A program made the translations under genes and the position numbers. From Brucella pecoris (GTDB lineage Bacteria > Pseudomonadota > Alphaproteobacteria > Rhizobiales > Rhizobiaceae), in the NCBI RefSeq assembly GCF_006376675.1, contig NZ_VEWK01000011.1:62001-126000 (forward strand): a stretch of DNA of 64,000 nt. Reading direction: 5' to 3'. Under the pieces are notes generated by a model. The model saw only the letters and a program-made list of their open reading frames with translations, was not told the origin of the DNA and did not search any database. Positions 1 through 8,517 of the stretch are shown here, in pieces. Every line of letters starts with the position of its first letter. Within the stretch, counting starts at the first letter, position 1.

Positions 1-1
1 G

Positions 2-1039
2 GGCCTGGGTGCTTATCCGGCTTCCGGCAAGAACTGGCTCGGCATGCTTGGTATGCATGGCACTTACGAAGCCAACATGACCATGCATGATTGCGATGTC
101 ATGCTGTGCGTCGGCGCCCGTTTCGATGACCGTATCACCGGACGTCTGAACGCATTTTCTCCGAATTCGAAGAAGATTCATATCGATATCGATCCATCTT
201 CGATCAACAAGAGCGTTCGCGTCGATGTTCCGATCATTGGCGATGTCGCCCATGTTCTGGAAGACATTGTTCGTCAGGTCCGGGCCTCTGATAAGAAGCC
301 GGAAAAGCAGGCAATCGGCGCCTGGTGGGAGCAGATTGATCGTTGGCGCTCTCGCAATTCACTTGCCTATGCGCCGAATAAAGACGTCATCATGCCGCAA
401 TATGCAATTCAGCGGCTCTATGAGCTGACCAAGGATAGGAAGACCTATATCACCACGGAAGTTGGCCAGCATCAGATGTGGGCAGCGCAGTTCTATGGCT
501 TTGAGGAACCAAACCGCTGGTTGACCTCGGGTGGTCTGGGCACCATGGGATACGGCCTGCCGGCGGCACTCGGTGTGCAGATCGCGCACCCTGGCGCACT
601 GGTTATCGATATCGCCGGTGACGCCTCAATCCAGATGTGCATTCAGGAAATGTCGGCTGCCATTCAGCATAATGCGCCGATCAAGATCTTCATCCTGAAC
701 AACCAGTACATGGGCATGGTGCGCCAGTGGCAGCAGCTCCTGCATGGCAACCGCCTGTCGCACTCCTATACCGAGGCAATGCCGGATTTCGTGAAGCTGG
801 CGGAAGCCTATGGTGCGCACGGTATCCGCTGCGAAAAGCCAGGTAAACTCGATGACGCCATTCAGGAGATGATCGACATTGACAAGCCGGTGATCTTCGA
901 TTGCCGCGTGGCAAATCTCGCCAATTGCTTCCCGATGATCCCGTCGGGCAAGGCACATAACGAAATGCTGTTGCCCGACGAGGCTACGGATGAAGCCGTC
1001 GCTAACGCCATAGATGCCAAGGGCCGCGCGCTCGTCTGA
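2..1039 (+). CDS. ilvB: Acetolactate synthase large subunit, C-terminal part (5' end outside window)
   Basis: This is the thiamine-diphosphate-dependent catalytic subunit of acetohydroxyacid synthase. It condenses two pyruvates, or pyruvate and 2-oxobutyrate, in the first common step of valine, leucine and isoleucine synthesis. The reading frame is open from base 2 (GLGAYPASGKNWLGMLGMHG...), so the gene starts before the window and only about 345 C-terminal residues are seen. Visible are the end of the central domain (ARFDDRITG, IDIDPSSINK) and the C-terminal ThDP-binding domain with GDASIQM and NNQYMGMVRQWQ. The catalytic N-terminal glutamate lies outside. The regulatory subunit gene ilvN starts 17 bases downstream, so the two are one transcription unit. 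Identity is certain; choosing ilvB over ilvI as the symbol is a naming convention. Confidence 0.97.
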   Translation, partial: GLGAYPASGKNWLGMLGMHGTYEANMTMHDCDVMLCVGARFDDRITGRLNAFSPNSKKIHIDIDPSSINKSVRVDVPIIGDVAHVLEDIVRQVRASDKKPEKQAIGAWWEQIDRWRSRNSLAYAPNKDVIMPQYAIQRLYELTKDRKTYITTEVGQHQMWAAQFYGFEEPNRWLTSGGLGTMGYGLPAALGVQIAHPGALVIDIAGDASIQMCIQEMSAAIQHNAPIKIFILNNQYMGMVRQWQQLLHGNRLSHSYTEAMPDFVKLAEAYGAHGIRCEKPGKLDDAIQEMIDIDKPVIFDCRVANLANCFPMIPSGKAHNEMLLPDEATDEAVANAIDAKGRALV

Positions 1040-1056
1040 TCCGGAGGAATGAAATC

Positions 1057-1629
1057 ATGAATGCACAGAACCTAGCTTCCGGATCGGCCTATTTCATCGC
1101 AGCCGAAACGCAAACGCCGGAAACGCATACGCTTGCTGTACTCGTTGACAACGAACCGGGTGTCCTTGCCCGCGTGATCGGTCTTTTCTCCGGTCGCGGC
1201 TATAACATTGAAAGCCTGACGGTTTCGGAAACCGAACATGAAAAGCATCTGTCGCGCATTACAATTGTGACGCGCGGCACGCCGCACGTGCTCGACCAGA
1301 TCCGCCACCAGTTGGCCCGCATTGTTCCAGTTCATCGCGTTGTCGATTTGAGCCATCGCGCCTCTGAACTCGGCCACGATCGTCCTGTCGAGCGTGAACT
1401 CGCACTGGTCAAGGTCGCTGGCAAAGGTGAAGCGAGAGCTGAAACGCTTCGTCTGGCCGATGCGTTCAAAGCCAAGGTGGTTGACGCGACAACAGACCAC
1501 TTCATCTTGGAGATCACCGGAAAGACCGCCAAGATCGACCAGTTCATCTCGATCATGAAGCCACTCGGTCTGGTTGAGACCTGTCGTACGGGTGTCGCGG
1601 CCATGAATCGCGGGCCGGAAGGTATGTAA
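1057..1629 (+). CDS. ilvN: Acetolactate synthase small (regulatory) subunit
   Basis: This is the regulatory subunit that stimulates the large subunit and gives feedback inhibition by valine. It has 190 residues, the longer IlvH/IlvN form. An N-terminal ACT domain lies at about residues 24-98 (LAVLVDNEPGVLARVIGLFS, then RGYNIESLTV), and the C-terminal small-subunit domain follows (ELALVKVAG, DHFILEITG). The ATG at 1057 is preceded by a strong CCGGAGGA ribosome-binding site, 17 bases after the ilvB stop. A factor-independent terminator follows, so the operon ends here. Confidence 0.96.
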   Translation: MNAQNLASGSAYFIAAETQTPETHTLAVLVDNEPGVLARVIGLFSGRGYNIESLTVSETEHEKHLSRITIVTRGTPHVLDQIRHQLARIVPVHRVVDLSHRASELGHDRPVERELALVKVAGKGEARAETLRLADAFKAKVVDATTDHFILEITGKTAKIDQFISIMKPLGLVETCRTGVAAMNRGPEGM

Positions 1630-1662
1630 CAGCTTTCAATCAAAACCGATACAATATCGTTG

Positions 1663-1698
1663 AAAACCGGCACAATGTTTCGATTGTGCCGGTTTTTT
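1663..1698 (+). terminator. Rho-independent terminator of ilvBN
   Basis: An inverted repeat with left arm AACCGGCACAAT, a GTTTCG loop and the exact complementary right arm is followed by TTTTTT. It lies 34 bases after the ilvN stop, before the next gene begins. Confidence 0.9.
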
Positions 1699-1735
1699 AT
1701 TGAGCTAATTTGTCCCCATAAATCGAGGCCGTCCT

Positions 1736-2335
1736 ATGTCCATTGAAGTTTTTTTGGCGCTTCTTGTCTTCGCCTTCGTCTCGTCCGTTACACCGGGACC
1801 AAACAATCTGATGCTTCTAGCTTCGGGCGTAAACTTCGGTTTCCGCCGCACCATTCCGCATATGTTGGGGATCGGCGTGGGCTTCTTCGTATTGCTGCTG
1901 GCGGTTGGTTTCGGTCTCGGCGCTTTGATCGAGATGGTGCCGTCATTCTATGTGGCGCTGAAGTTTGCCGGTGGTGCCTATATGCTCTATCTCGCCTGGA
2001 AAATTGCGATGTCGCGCTCCATTGGCGATGCCAAGCATTGGGATAAAAGCGAGCCAATGACTTTCTTACAGGCAGCGGCATTCCAATGGGTCAATCCGAA
2101 AGCATGGGTGATGGGGATTACAGGAATTGCCACCTATGCCAACCACGACAACTATTATGTCGCGGTGCTTCTGGTCAGCGTCGCCTTTGCGATCGTGAAT
2201 TTGCCAAGCGTGTCAGTGTGGGCAGGATTTGGCACATTGCTGCGCAATTGGCTTTCCGATCCCTTTCGGTTGAAATGTTTCAATTTTATCATGGCTTTAC
2301 TGCTCATTTTGAGCTTGTGGCCGATGCTGAAATAA
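1736..2335 (+). CDS. LysE/RhtB-family amino acid exporter
   Basis: This is a predicted inner-membrane exporter of 199 residues with about six hydrophobic segments. The N-terminal hallmark VTPGPNNLMLLASG (residues ~19-32) and the motif FQWVNPKAW (~115-123) identify the LysE/RhtB superfamily, which exports amino acids or related metabolites. The substrate cannot be read from sequence. It sits between ilvBN and a threonine/serine dehydratase gene that starts 13 bases downstream. The two are probably co-transcribed, which points to threonine, homoserine or branched-chain amino acids as candidates. The start at 1736 has a GAGG-type site just upstream. Confidence 0.88.
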   Translation: MSIEVFLALLVFAFVSSVTPGPNNLMLLASGVNFGFRRTIPHMLGIGVGFFVLLLAVGFGLGALIEMVPSFYVALKFAGGAYMLYLAWKIAMSRSIGDAKHWDKSEPMTFLQAAAFQWVNPKAWVMGITGIATYANHDNYYVAVLLVSVAFAIVNLPSVSVWAGFGTLLRNWLSDPFRLKCFNFIMALLLILSLWPMLK

Positions 2336-2348
2336 AGGTGAAGGGCAA

Positions 2349-3320
2349 ATGATGAACAAGCTTCCAACTTATGATGACGTGGTTTCTGCTGCAAAGCAGA
2401 TCGAAGGCTATGCTCACCAGACACCGGTATTCACATCGTCCACCATCGACCACGAAACTGGTGCCCAATTCTTTTTCAAATGCGAAAATTTCCAGCGGAT
2501 CGGTGCCTTCAAGTTTCGTGGCGCCTTCAATGCCCTGTCCCGATTTACAGATGAGCAAAAGGCTCGAGGCGTACTTGCTTTCTCATCCGGCAACCACGCC
2601 CAGGCAATCGCGCTTGCAGCAAAAATGCTTGGTATCGATGCGACGATCATCATGCCCGAGGATGCGCCGCGCGCGAAACTTGACGCTACGCGAGGTTACG
2701 GCGCGAAGGTTGTCACCTATAACCGCTATGAAGAAGATCGCGATGTGATCTCAAAGCGTTTGGCAGAAGAGGGGGGACTGACCCTCATTCCACCGTTCAA
2801 TCATCCTGATATCATCGCCGGGCAGGGAACTGCGGCCAAGGAGTTGATCGAGGAAACGGGTCCGCTTGATGCTCTGTTCGTTTGTCTTGGCGGCGGTGGT
2901 CTGCTTGCAGGTTCGGCATTGGCCGCGAAAGCCCTGTCGCCGGGGTGCGATGTCTACGGCGTGGAACCAGAGGCGGGAAATGATGGTCAGCAGTCGTTCC
3001 GGTCGGGCAAAATAGTCCATATCGACGTGCCGAAGACGTTGGCGGACGGTGCCCAGACACAGGCCCTTGGTGACATGACTTTTGCCATTATCCGCGAAAC
3101 TGTCAGCGATATTCTGGCCGTCAGCGACGATGAGTTGGTGCAAGGCATGAAGTTCTTTGCCAGCCGGATGAAAATGGTGGTGGAGCCTACTGGTTGTCTC
3201 GCTTTTGCTGGCGCACGACAGATGGCATCTAAGCTGCAAGGCAAGCGGGTGGGCGTAATCGTCAGCGGTGGCAATGTCGACCTCGACAGATTTGCGGCCT
3301 TAGTGACTAAAAACGTTTGA
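2349..3320 (+). CDS. PLP-dependent threonine/serine dehydratase family enzyme
   Basis: This is a fold-type II pyridoxal-phosphate enzyme of 323 residues. The Schiff-base lysine is K55 in FKFRGAFNA. The substrate loop SGNHAQA (~84-90) and the phosphate-binding glycine loop GGGGLLAG (~180-187) are present. There is no C-terminal regulatory ACT-like domain, so it is the short form. This class includes catabolic threonine deaminase, serine racemase and threo-3-hydroxyaspartate ammonia-lyase. With ilvBN next door, production of 2-oxobutyrate for isoleucine is an attractive inference, but the exact substrate is open. Two adjacent ATGs (2349, 2352) are possible starts. Confidence 0.88.
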   Translation: MMNKLPTYDDVVSAAKQIEGYAHQTPVFTSSTIDHETGAQFFFKCENFQRIGAFKFRGAFNALSRFTDEQKARGVLAFSSGNHAQAIALAAKMLGIDATIIMPEDAPRAKLDATRGYGAKVVTYNRYEEDRDVISKRLAEEGGLTLIPPFNHPDIIAGQGTAAKELIEETGPLDALFVCLGGGGLLAGSALAAKALSPGCDVYGVEPEAGNDGQQSFRSGKIVHIDVPKTLADGAQTQALGDMTFAIIRETVSDILAVSDDELVQGMKFFASRMKMVVEPTGCLAFAGARQMASKLQGKRVGVIVSGGNVDLDRFAALVTKNV

Positions 3321-3368
3321 TCACGGTTTGATCTTGTTTTCGGGCGGCGAATCCTGTCTGAAGGGACG

Positions 3369-4490
3369 ATGCAGTTTTCACCGGAACAGGATCAGGCGCT
3401 GAAGGCCGTCGGGCAATGGCTCAAAGACGGCCGTAGCCCCATTTTCAGATTGTTCGGCTACGCGGGTACGGGCAAGACGACGCTCGCCCGCTATTTCGCT
3501 GAACACGTGGACGGCGATGTGCAGTTTGCTGCCTTTACCGGAAAGGCGGCGCAGGTGCTGCGTTCGAAAGGTGCCAGCAATGCCCGTACGCTCCATTCGC
3601 TGATCTATCGTCCGCGTGGCGAGGAAGCGATTGAGGACGAAACAACCGGCAAGACTTCCATCGCGCCGACCTTCTCGCTCAACCGGCAGAGCCCTGTTGC
3701 AAAAGCGGCGATGATTGTCGTGGACGAATGTTCCATGGTCGATGAAGCGCTGGGTCGGGATTTGATGAGTTTCGGCACTCCGATCCTCGTTCTTGGCGAT
3801 CCTGGACAGTTGCCTCCCATTTCCGGCGGCGGGTTTTTTACGGAACACGAGCCGGATTATCTCCTGACCGAGATTCATCGTCAGGCGCAGGACAATCCGA
3901 TCATCCGTATGGCGCTCGACGTGCGGGAAGGACGTGAGCTCCCCTATGGTGACCACGGCGCTGCAAGAGTTATCGGAAAGGGTGATGTCAATCAGGAGAT
4001 GGTGCTGGCTGCCGATCAGGTGCTCGTCGGGACCAACCGGACCCGACGCCGCTATAATCAGCGCCTGCGGGAGTTGAAGGGCTTTACTGCGGATTATCCG
4101 CAAGCCGGTGACAAGCTGGTTTGCCTGCGCAACGATCCAGCCAAGGGCCTCCTCAACGGATCGTTATGGAAGGTGATGACATCGTCCAAGGAAACGGTGA
4201 AACCAGGCATCAATCTGCTGGTGACGCCCGAGGACGATGATCGCGGCGTTGCGAAGATCAAGCTGTTGAAGGCGCAGTTCGAAGACCCTGACAGTGAAAT
4301 TCCGTGGCAGACCAAGAAGCGCTACGACGATTTCGATTATGGTTATGCCTTGACGGTTCATAAAGCACAGGGTTCGCAGTGGGATGAGGTCGTGCTTTTC
4401 GATGAAAGTTTTGCCTTTCGCGACACACGTGAACGGTGGCTTTATACGGCGATCACGCGCGCGGCGGAACGTCTAACTATTGTAAAATAA
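3369..4490 (+). CDS. RecD-like ATP-dependent DNA helicase (superfamily 1)
   Basis: This 373-residue protein has a full set of SF1 helicase motifs. Walker A is GYAGTGKTT at residues 30-38, motif II is VVDECSMVD (~118-126), motif III is GDPGQLPPI, and the C-terminal UvrD_C_2 region contains TVHKAQGSQWDEV and LYTAITRA. It matches stand-alone RecD-like helicases (AAA_30 plus UvrD_C_2). It lacks the N-terminal region of true RecD, and no recB or recC is nearby. A role in repair or R-loop/duplex unwinding is inferred only. Its stop codon abuts the stop of the convergent downstream gene without a spacer. Confidence 0.9.
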   Translation: MQFSPEQDQALKAVGQWLKDGRSPIFRLFGYAGTGKTTLARYFAEHVDGDVQFAAFTGKAAQVLRSKGASNARTLHSLIYRPRGEEAIEDETTGKTSIAPTFSLNRQSPVAKAAMIVVDECSMVDEALGRDLMSFGTPILVLGDPGQLPPISGGGFFTEHEPDYLLTEIHRQAQDNPIIRMALDVREGRELPYGDHGAARVIGKGDVNQEMVLAADQVLVGTNRTRRRYNQRLRELKGFTADYPQAGDKLVCLRNDPAKGLLNGSLWKVMTSSKETVKPGINLLVTPEDDDRGVAKIKLLKAQFEDPDSEIPWQTKKRYDDFDYGYALTVHKAQGSQWDEVVLFDESFAFRDTRERWLYTAITRAAERLTIVK

Positions 4491-4892
4491 TTACTCATCT
4501 GCGGGCTGGGCACTGAGCCATTCCCAGGCTTCGTTTTCCTCGTCTGCTTCGAACGCACGAAGCTCAATGGACAGAAAAGGCTGCATCAGAGTTATGCTTG
4601 CCTGAATCCACAAAGGCCCGCCGACAATTGCATAGTGGCGAAGCTTTTTCAGGGATTTAGAGCGCATGGACAGCATGCTTTCCGAAAAGGCAGCCGTCCA
4701 GTCGACCCCTTCATATCCGGTAAGGCGGATCAGAAGATCGATTTCTTCATGTGTTTCATAAGCTGCGTCGAGAAGGCCATAGAGGTTCTCCAATGACGCA
4801 TCGTCGAGATGTCCTTCGATTGCAAAAGCGAAAACGTCTTCCCGGTTTGTTGGAATGCGGCGAATGACGGGTATGTCCTCATTTCGCATCAT
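4491..4892 (-). CDS. SpoIIAA-like (STAS-related) protein
   Basis: This is a small soluble protein of 133 residues. Its pattern (VFAFAIEGHLDDASLENLYG, then EEIDLLIRLTGYEGVDW, a lysine-rich LKKLRHYAIVG and a C-terminal FEADEENEAWEWL) matches the SpoIIAA-like family, which has a STAS-type alpha/beta fold related to anti-sigma factor antagonists and lipid-binding domains. The function is unknown. A GGAGG sequence lies 3 bases before the first ATG (4892) and 6 before the second (4889), so the second may be the true start. The 3' end meets the helicase gene directly. Confidence 0.75.
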   Translation of the reverse strand: MMRNEDIPVIRRIPTNREDVFAFAIEGHLDDASLENLYGLLDAAYETHEEIDLLIRLTGYEGVDWTAAFSESMLSMRSKSLKKLRHYAIVGGPLWIQASITLMQPFLSIELRAFEADEENEAWEWLSAQPADE

Positions 4893-5203
4893 AAACCTCC
4901 ATCATCAATCTGATTTAAACGCCAAAGCATGGGCAAAGGTTGCGATCACGCCGCAAATTCATATGAATTGGAAAAGCTCTGCAAACCCAGTTTGTTGTGG
5001 AGCGAAATGTGCTCACATTCGTTCGCGTTTCCGCTCCATCTGTTTGTTTTGCCGCACTTAAGCTACGTCAGGTGATACCACCTGACTGCAAAATGCTCGG
5101 GCAGATTTCACGGTTGGGGATTGCGGTTATGGTGCGACGGCAAAACACTCACATTTTTTCGCTGCAGCCGTTATAAAGCGGAATATTCATCCGGGAGTCT
5201 TCA
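4893..5203. other. Divergent intergenic region upstream of pdxJ
   Basis: This 311-base spacer lies between the divergent SpoIIAA-like gene and pdxJ and must hold both promoters. It contains a decayed copy of the dispersed palindromic repeat (4999-5056, listed separately). A second perfect hairpin, GTCAGGTG with loop ATAC and CACCTGAC, sits at 5067-5086. No convincing protein or known RNA was recognised. Confidence 0.5.
4999..5056 (+). repeat. Degenerate copy of the dispersed palindromic repeat
   Basis: The stem GGAGCG...CGCTCC is followed by ATCTGTTTGTTTT. The tail CGCTCCATCTGTTTGTTTT is almost identical to CGCTCTATCTGTTTGTTTT in the clear copy at 32484-32586. The second half of the unit is missing or decayed. 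It belongs to the same family as the repeats near 32.5, 43.2, 51.2 and 63.8 kb. Confidence 0.45.
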
Positions 5204-5941
5204 ATGCCTGCGAAATTATCGGTTAATCTCAATGCCATTGCGATGCTTCGAAACCGGCGTGATTTGCCGTGGCCAAGTGTTACAGGATTGGGAAGAGCAG
5301 CTCTTGTCGCTGGTGCTGCCGGATTGACGGTGCATCCGCGTCCCGATCAGCGTCATATCCGTTTTTCTGATCTGGGTGAGATCCGCGCTCTGATTGATGA
5401 CGAATTTCCGCAGGCAGAGTTCAATATCGAAGGCTTCCCAAGCGAGGCATTTCTTGATCTGGTAGAAAAGCATCAGCCGGAACAGGTGACGCTTGTGCCC
5501 GACGACCCGACACAGGCAACGTCGGACCATGGCTGGGACTTCGTGTCGAAGGCTGACTTTCTGGCTCCGATCGTGGCCCGACTTAAAGCGGCCGGGATGC
5601 GGGTATCGCTGTTCGCCGATCCTGATCCGCTCGGATACGAACGCGCCAAGGCTATCGGTGTCGATCGTGTCGAACTCTATACTGGCCCCTATGGCGCGAC
5701 TTATGACGACCCTGCGGCTGCCAGGCGTGAGCTGGATCGACTGGAAAAGGCGGCAAATGCAGCGACTGCGTTGGGCCTCGACATCAATGCGGGACATGAT
5801 CTGACAGTAGACAATCTGCCTGCACTGGTGAAACGTATCCCGCAGTTGAGCGAAGTTTCCATTGGACACGGACTGACAGCCGATGCGCTGATGTATGGGA
5901 TGCCGGTAACGGTCAGCCGCTACATCGCGGCCCTTGCGTAA
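5204..5941 (+). CDS. pdxJ: Pyridoxine 5'-phosphate synthase
   Basis: This enzyme condenses 3-amino-2-oxopropyl phosphate with 1-deoxyxylulose 5-phosphate, the ring-closing step of DXP-dependent vitamin B6 synthesis. The protein has 245 residues, the usual length for the family, with GLTVHPRPDQRHIRF (~40-54), FNIEGFPS, LVPDDPTQATSDHGW, ELYTGPYGA, NAGHDLT and the phosphate-binding SIGHGLTADALMYG near the C-terminus. The N-terminal motif reads NLNAIAMLR where the E. coli enzyme has NIDHIATLR. From memory this is typical of rhizobial PdxJ, but it changes a conserved acid/histidine pair. The ATG follows a GGGAG site. Confidence 0.95.
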   Translation: MPAKLSVNLNAIAMLRNRRDLPWPSVTGLGRAALVAGAAGLTVHPRPDQRHIRFSDLGEIRALIDDEFPQAEFNIEGFPSEAFLDLVEKHQPEQVTLVPDDPTQATSDHGWDFVSKADFLAPIVARLKAAGMRVSLFADPDPLGYERAKAIGVDRVELYTGPYGATYDDPAAARRELDRLEKAANAATALGLDINAGHDLTVDNLPALVKRIPQLSEVSIGHGLTADALMYGMPVTVSRYIAALA

Positions 5942-6310
5942 CGCGTCGGTCAATGCGCCTGGTGCATGGCTCGGATTGGAGCCGTGCAAAAAGCGCATTT
6001 GCATTCGAGTGAGACAAGCTTTAGGCGTCCGCCACTATTCATACGCGTTGGGGGCGCGCAGGATCGTATGAGGGAAGCATTGAAGCAGTTTTCCGACGTC
6101 TGCTTTCCGCGCCGAGGCAGTTCTATTGTCATTGCATTCGGGCAGATTGCCACGTTCAATTGGTGCCATGCCCATGATTAAAGTTGATTTGGGCAAGGGT
6201 ACGGCAGCGAGGCTGCAATTCGCAACTTTTTGCGAATACACCCATTATCTCAATTCGATCCCCAGTAACTCCAGCCAAGATCTTTTCAGGAAGTTGCGAG
6301 GTGCCTGCAT
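5942..6310. other. pdxJ-kup intergenic region, no gene recognised
   Basis: In this 369-base gap, a hairpin (TGCATGGCTC / GAGCCGTGCA, 5963-5988) lies just after pdxJ but is followed by A residues rather than T residues, so it is not a classical terminator. The short open frames on either strand show no family motif and no good start context. The kup promoter is expected here but was not pinned down. Confidence 0.4.
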
Positions 6311-8266
6311 ATGAGCGGCGAGCTGAATGGCAATGACACGCCGATACGGGCCGCTATGCCTGCTGTCGGTGTTCCTGAAAGCGTCGCTTTTGCTGAAGAT
6401 GCCGAGCAGCATAATGAGAGCATGAAGACGCTGGTGCTTGGCGCTCTGGGGGTTGTTTACGGTGACATCGGCACCAGCCCTATCTACGCTTTTCGCGAAG
6501 CCCTTCATGCGGCGGCAAGCGATGGTATTCTTGCTCGCAGCGACATTCTAGGTGTTGTTTCACTGATTTTTTGGGCGTTGACGCTCGTTGTCACCATCAA
6601 ATACGTGCTGTTCGTGTTACGCGCCGACAACAATGGCGAGGGTGGCATTCTTTCGTTGATGGCTCTTGTCAGAGGTGCGTTGAAAGGCAGACCTGATCTG
6701 ATTCTAGGGGTAGGTATCTGCGGGGCGGCGTTGTTCTTCGGCGACGCAGTCATCACGCCTGCAATTTCGGTTCTTTCGGCAATGGAAGGTCTTGAGATCG
6801 TCGCTCCTGATCTCACGCCGTTCGTTGTTCCCATCACTGTCGTCATCCTCGTGACACTGTTTTCTGTCCAGAAACTGGGTACCGGCAAGGTGGCCATCGT
6901 TTTCGGGCCGATTATGGCATTGTGGTTTCTGGCGCTGGGTGCGTCCGGCCTTTGGCATATTTTCGATGATCCGACGGTTATGATGGCGCTCAATCCCTAT
7001 TATGCGGTACGCTTTCTGACGGTTAGTCCCGGTGTGGCGTTCATCACTGTTGGTGCCGTGTTCCTCGCGATGACTGGTGCCGAGGCGCTTTACGCCGATC
7101 TTGGGCATTTCGGGCGCAAGCCGATTGTGCGTGCATGGCTATGGGTCGTTTTCCCATGCCTGCTGCTCAACTATTTCGGACAGGCTGCATTCATTCTTTC
7201 GCATGGTGAAGCCGCTGCTCTGCCGTTCTTCCAGATGATGCCGAGCTTCGCGCTTTGGCCCATGGTCCTGCTGGCAACGGCGGCAACAGTTATCGCGAGT
7301 CAGGCCGTTATTACGGGTGCTTATTCAGTGGCGCGTCAGGCTGTTCAGCTCAACATTCTTCCGCGCCTTGAAATTCAGCACACTTCGGAAAAACTGCATG
7401 GCCAGATCTATATTCCGCGCGTCAATCTGCTGTTGGGGCTGGCGGTGGTTATTCTGGTGCTTGGTTTCGAAAAGTCCAGCAATCTGGCTGCAGCCTATGG
7501 CATTGCCGTCACTGGCAACATGCTGGTCACGACGGTTCTGCTTTACATCGTGATGACCCGCATCTGGAACTGGCGTGTAAGCCGCGCCCTGCCGATTATT
7601 CTCGGCTTCCTTATCATCGATATCATGTTCTTCAGTGCGAATATCATCAAGGTTCATGAGGGCGGCTGGGCTTCAATCGGTATCGCGGTTGTACTCGTCC
7701 TCATCATGTGGACCTGGGTGCGTGGGACGCGACATCTCTTTCACAAGACTCGCAAGGCTGAAGTCCCGCTTGATCTCATTGTGGAGCAGATGGCCAAGCG
7801 TCCGCCGACCATTGTGCCGGGCACGGCCGTATTTCTGACCGGCGATCCTAAAAGTGCTCCAACCGCGCTCATGCACAGCCTGAAACATTATAAGGTTCTG
7901 CACGAAAACAATGTTATATTGACGGTCGTGACCGCATCGAAACCATGGGTTTCAAGTGCTGATCGAGCGCGCGTATCCCAATATAACGAACGCTTCATGC
8001 AGGTGACGCTTACCTTCGGCTACATGCAGCAGCCGAACATTCCGCGAGCGCTCGGCATCTGCCGCAAGCTTGGCTGGAAATTCGACATCATGACGACGTC
8101 GTTCTTCCTGTCGCGCCGGTCGCTCAAGGCGTCAGCTCATTCCGGCCTGCCGCTCTGGCAGGACAAGTTGTTTATCCTGCTTGCCCGAACCGCGTCCGAC
8201 GCGACAGAATATTTCCAGATTCCGACCGGTCGTGTGGTGGAAATTGGAACACAGGTGAATCTGTAA
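6311..8266 (+). CDS. kup: Low-affinity potassium transport protein Kup
   Basis: This is a K+/H+ symporter of the KUP/HAK/KT family, in the inner membrane. The protein has 651 residues with about 12 hydrophobic segments and a cytoplasmic C-terminal domain of roughly 170 residues. The family hallmark VVYGDIGTSPIYAFREA lies at about residues 52-68. GALFFGDAVITPAISVLSA and GAEALYADLGHFG (~255-267) are also present. An N-terminal extension of about 35 residues precedes the first membrane segment. No kdp or trk gene is close by. The terminator at 8354-8386 ends the unit. Confidence 0.96.
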   Translation: MSGELNGNDTPIRAAMPAVGVPESVAFAEDAEQHNESMKTLVLGALGVVYGDIGTSPIYAFREALHAAASDGILARSDILGVVSLIFWALTLVVTIKYVLFVLRADNNGEGGILSLMALVRGALKGRPDLILGVGICGAALFFGDAVITPAISVLSAMEGLEIVAPDLTPFVVPITVVILVTLFSVQKLGTGKVAIVFGPIMALWFLALGASGLWHIFDDPTVMMALNPYYAVRFLTVSPGVAFITVGAVFLAMTGAEALYADLGHFGRKPIVRAWLWVVFPCLLLNYFGQAAFILSHGEAAALPFFQMMPSFALWPMVLLATAATVIASQAVITGAYSVARQAVQLNILPRLEIQHTSEKLHGQIYIPRVNLLLGLAVVILVLGFEKSSNLAAAYGIAVTGNMLVTTVLLYIVMTRIWNWRVSRALPIILGFLIIDIMFFSANIIKVHEGGWASIGIAVVLVLIMWTWVRGTRHLFHKTRKAEVPLDLIVEQMAKRPPTIVPGTAVFLTGDPKSAPTALMHSLKHYKVLHENNVILTVVTASKPWVSSADRARVSQYNERFMQVTLTFGYMQQPNIPRALGICRKLGWKFDIMTTSFFLSRRSLKASAHSGLPLWQDKLFILLARTASDATEYFQIPTGRVVEIGTQVNL

Positions 8267-8290
8267 ACCCACCTGAATCGATAGTTTTAG

Positions 8291-8335
8291 AGCATAATCC
8301 GACCGGAGTGAAACGAGGATCGATAAGATTATGCT
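8291..8335. repeat. Inverted repeat after kup (AGCATAATC...GATTATGCT)
   Basis: The nine-base arms AGCATAATC and GATTATGCT are separated by 27 bases. The element sits between the kup stop and its terminator. It looks like one of the short intergenic palindromes common in Rhizobiales and differs from the 100-bp family found elsewhere in this window. Confidence 0.45.
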
Positions 8336-8353
8336 TGAAATAGAAGAAGTTAG

Positions 8354-8386
8354 AGCGCTTTTCCGGTTTCGGGAAGGCGCTTTTTT
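8354..8386 (+). terminator. Rho-independent terminator of kup
   Basis: The stem GCGCTTTTCC / GGGAAGGCGC, with some G-T pairs, is followed by TTTTTT. It lies 88 bases after the kup stop. Confidence 0.75.
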
Positions 8387-8484
8387 GCATTTCATATGGA
8401 TGAAAATTAATCCTGCATTAGGCTGCCGTAATTTTTGAAAACATGCTTGACCGCTGATGAAACAATAATTATGAATTGGGAACC

Positions 8485-8498
8485 GTACCGTACGGTAC
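8485..8498. promoter_or_regulatory. Perfect 14-bp palindrome, probable operator of the TetR regulator
   Basis: GTACCGTACGGTAC is an exact palindrome, 19 bases before the GTG start of the TetR-family gene. A palindrome of this length at this place is typical of an autoregulatory TetR operator. That the encoded protein binds it is inferred. Confidence 0.6.
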
Positions 8499-8517
8499 AA
8501 GGTGGAGGAAAAGACCC

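Noticed and set aside
8476..8517. ATG start for the TetR gene at 8476
   Set aside because: It would put the perfect palindromic operator and the GGAGGA ribosome-binding site inside the coding sequence. GTG 8518 fits both.
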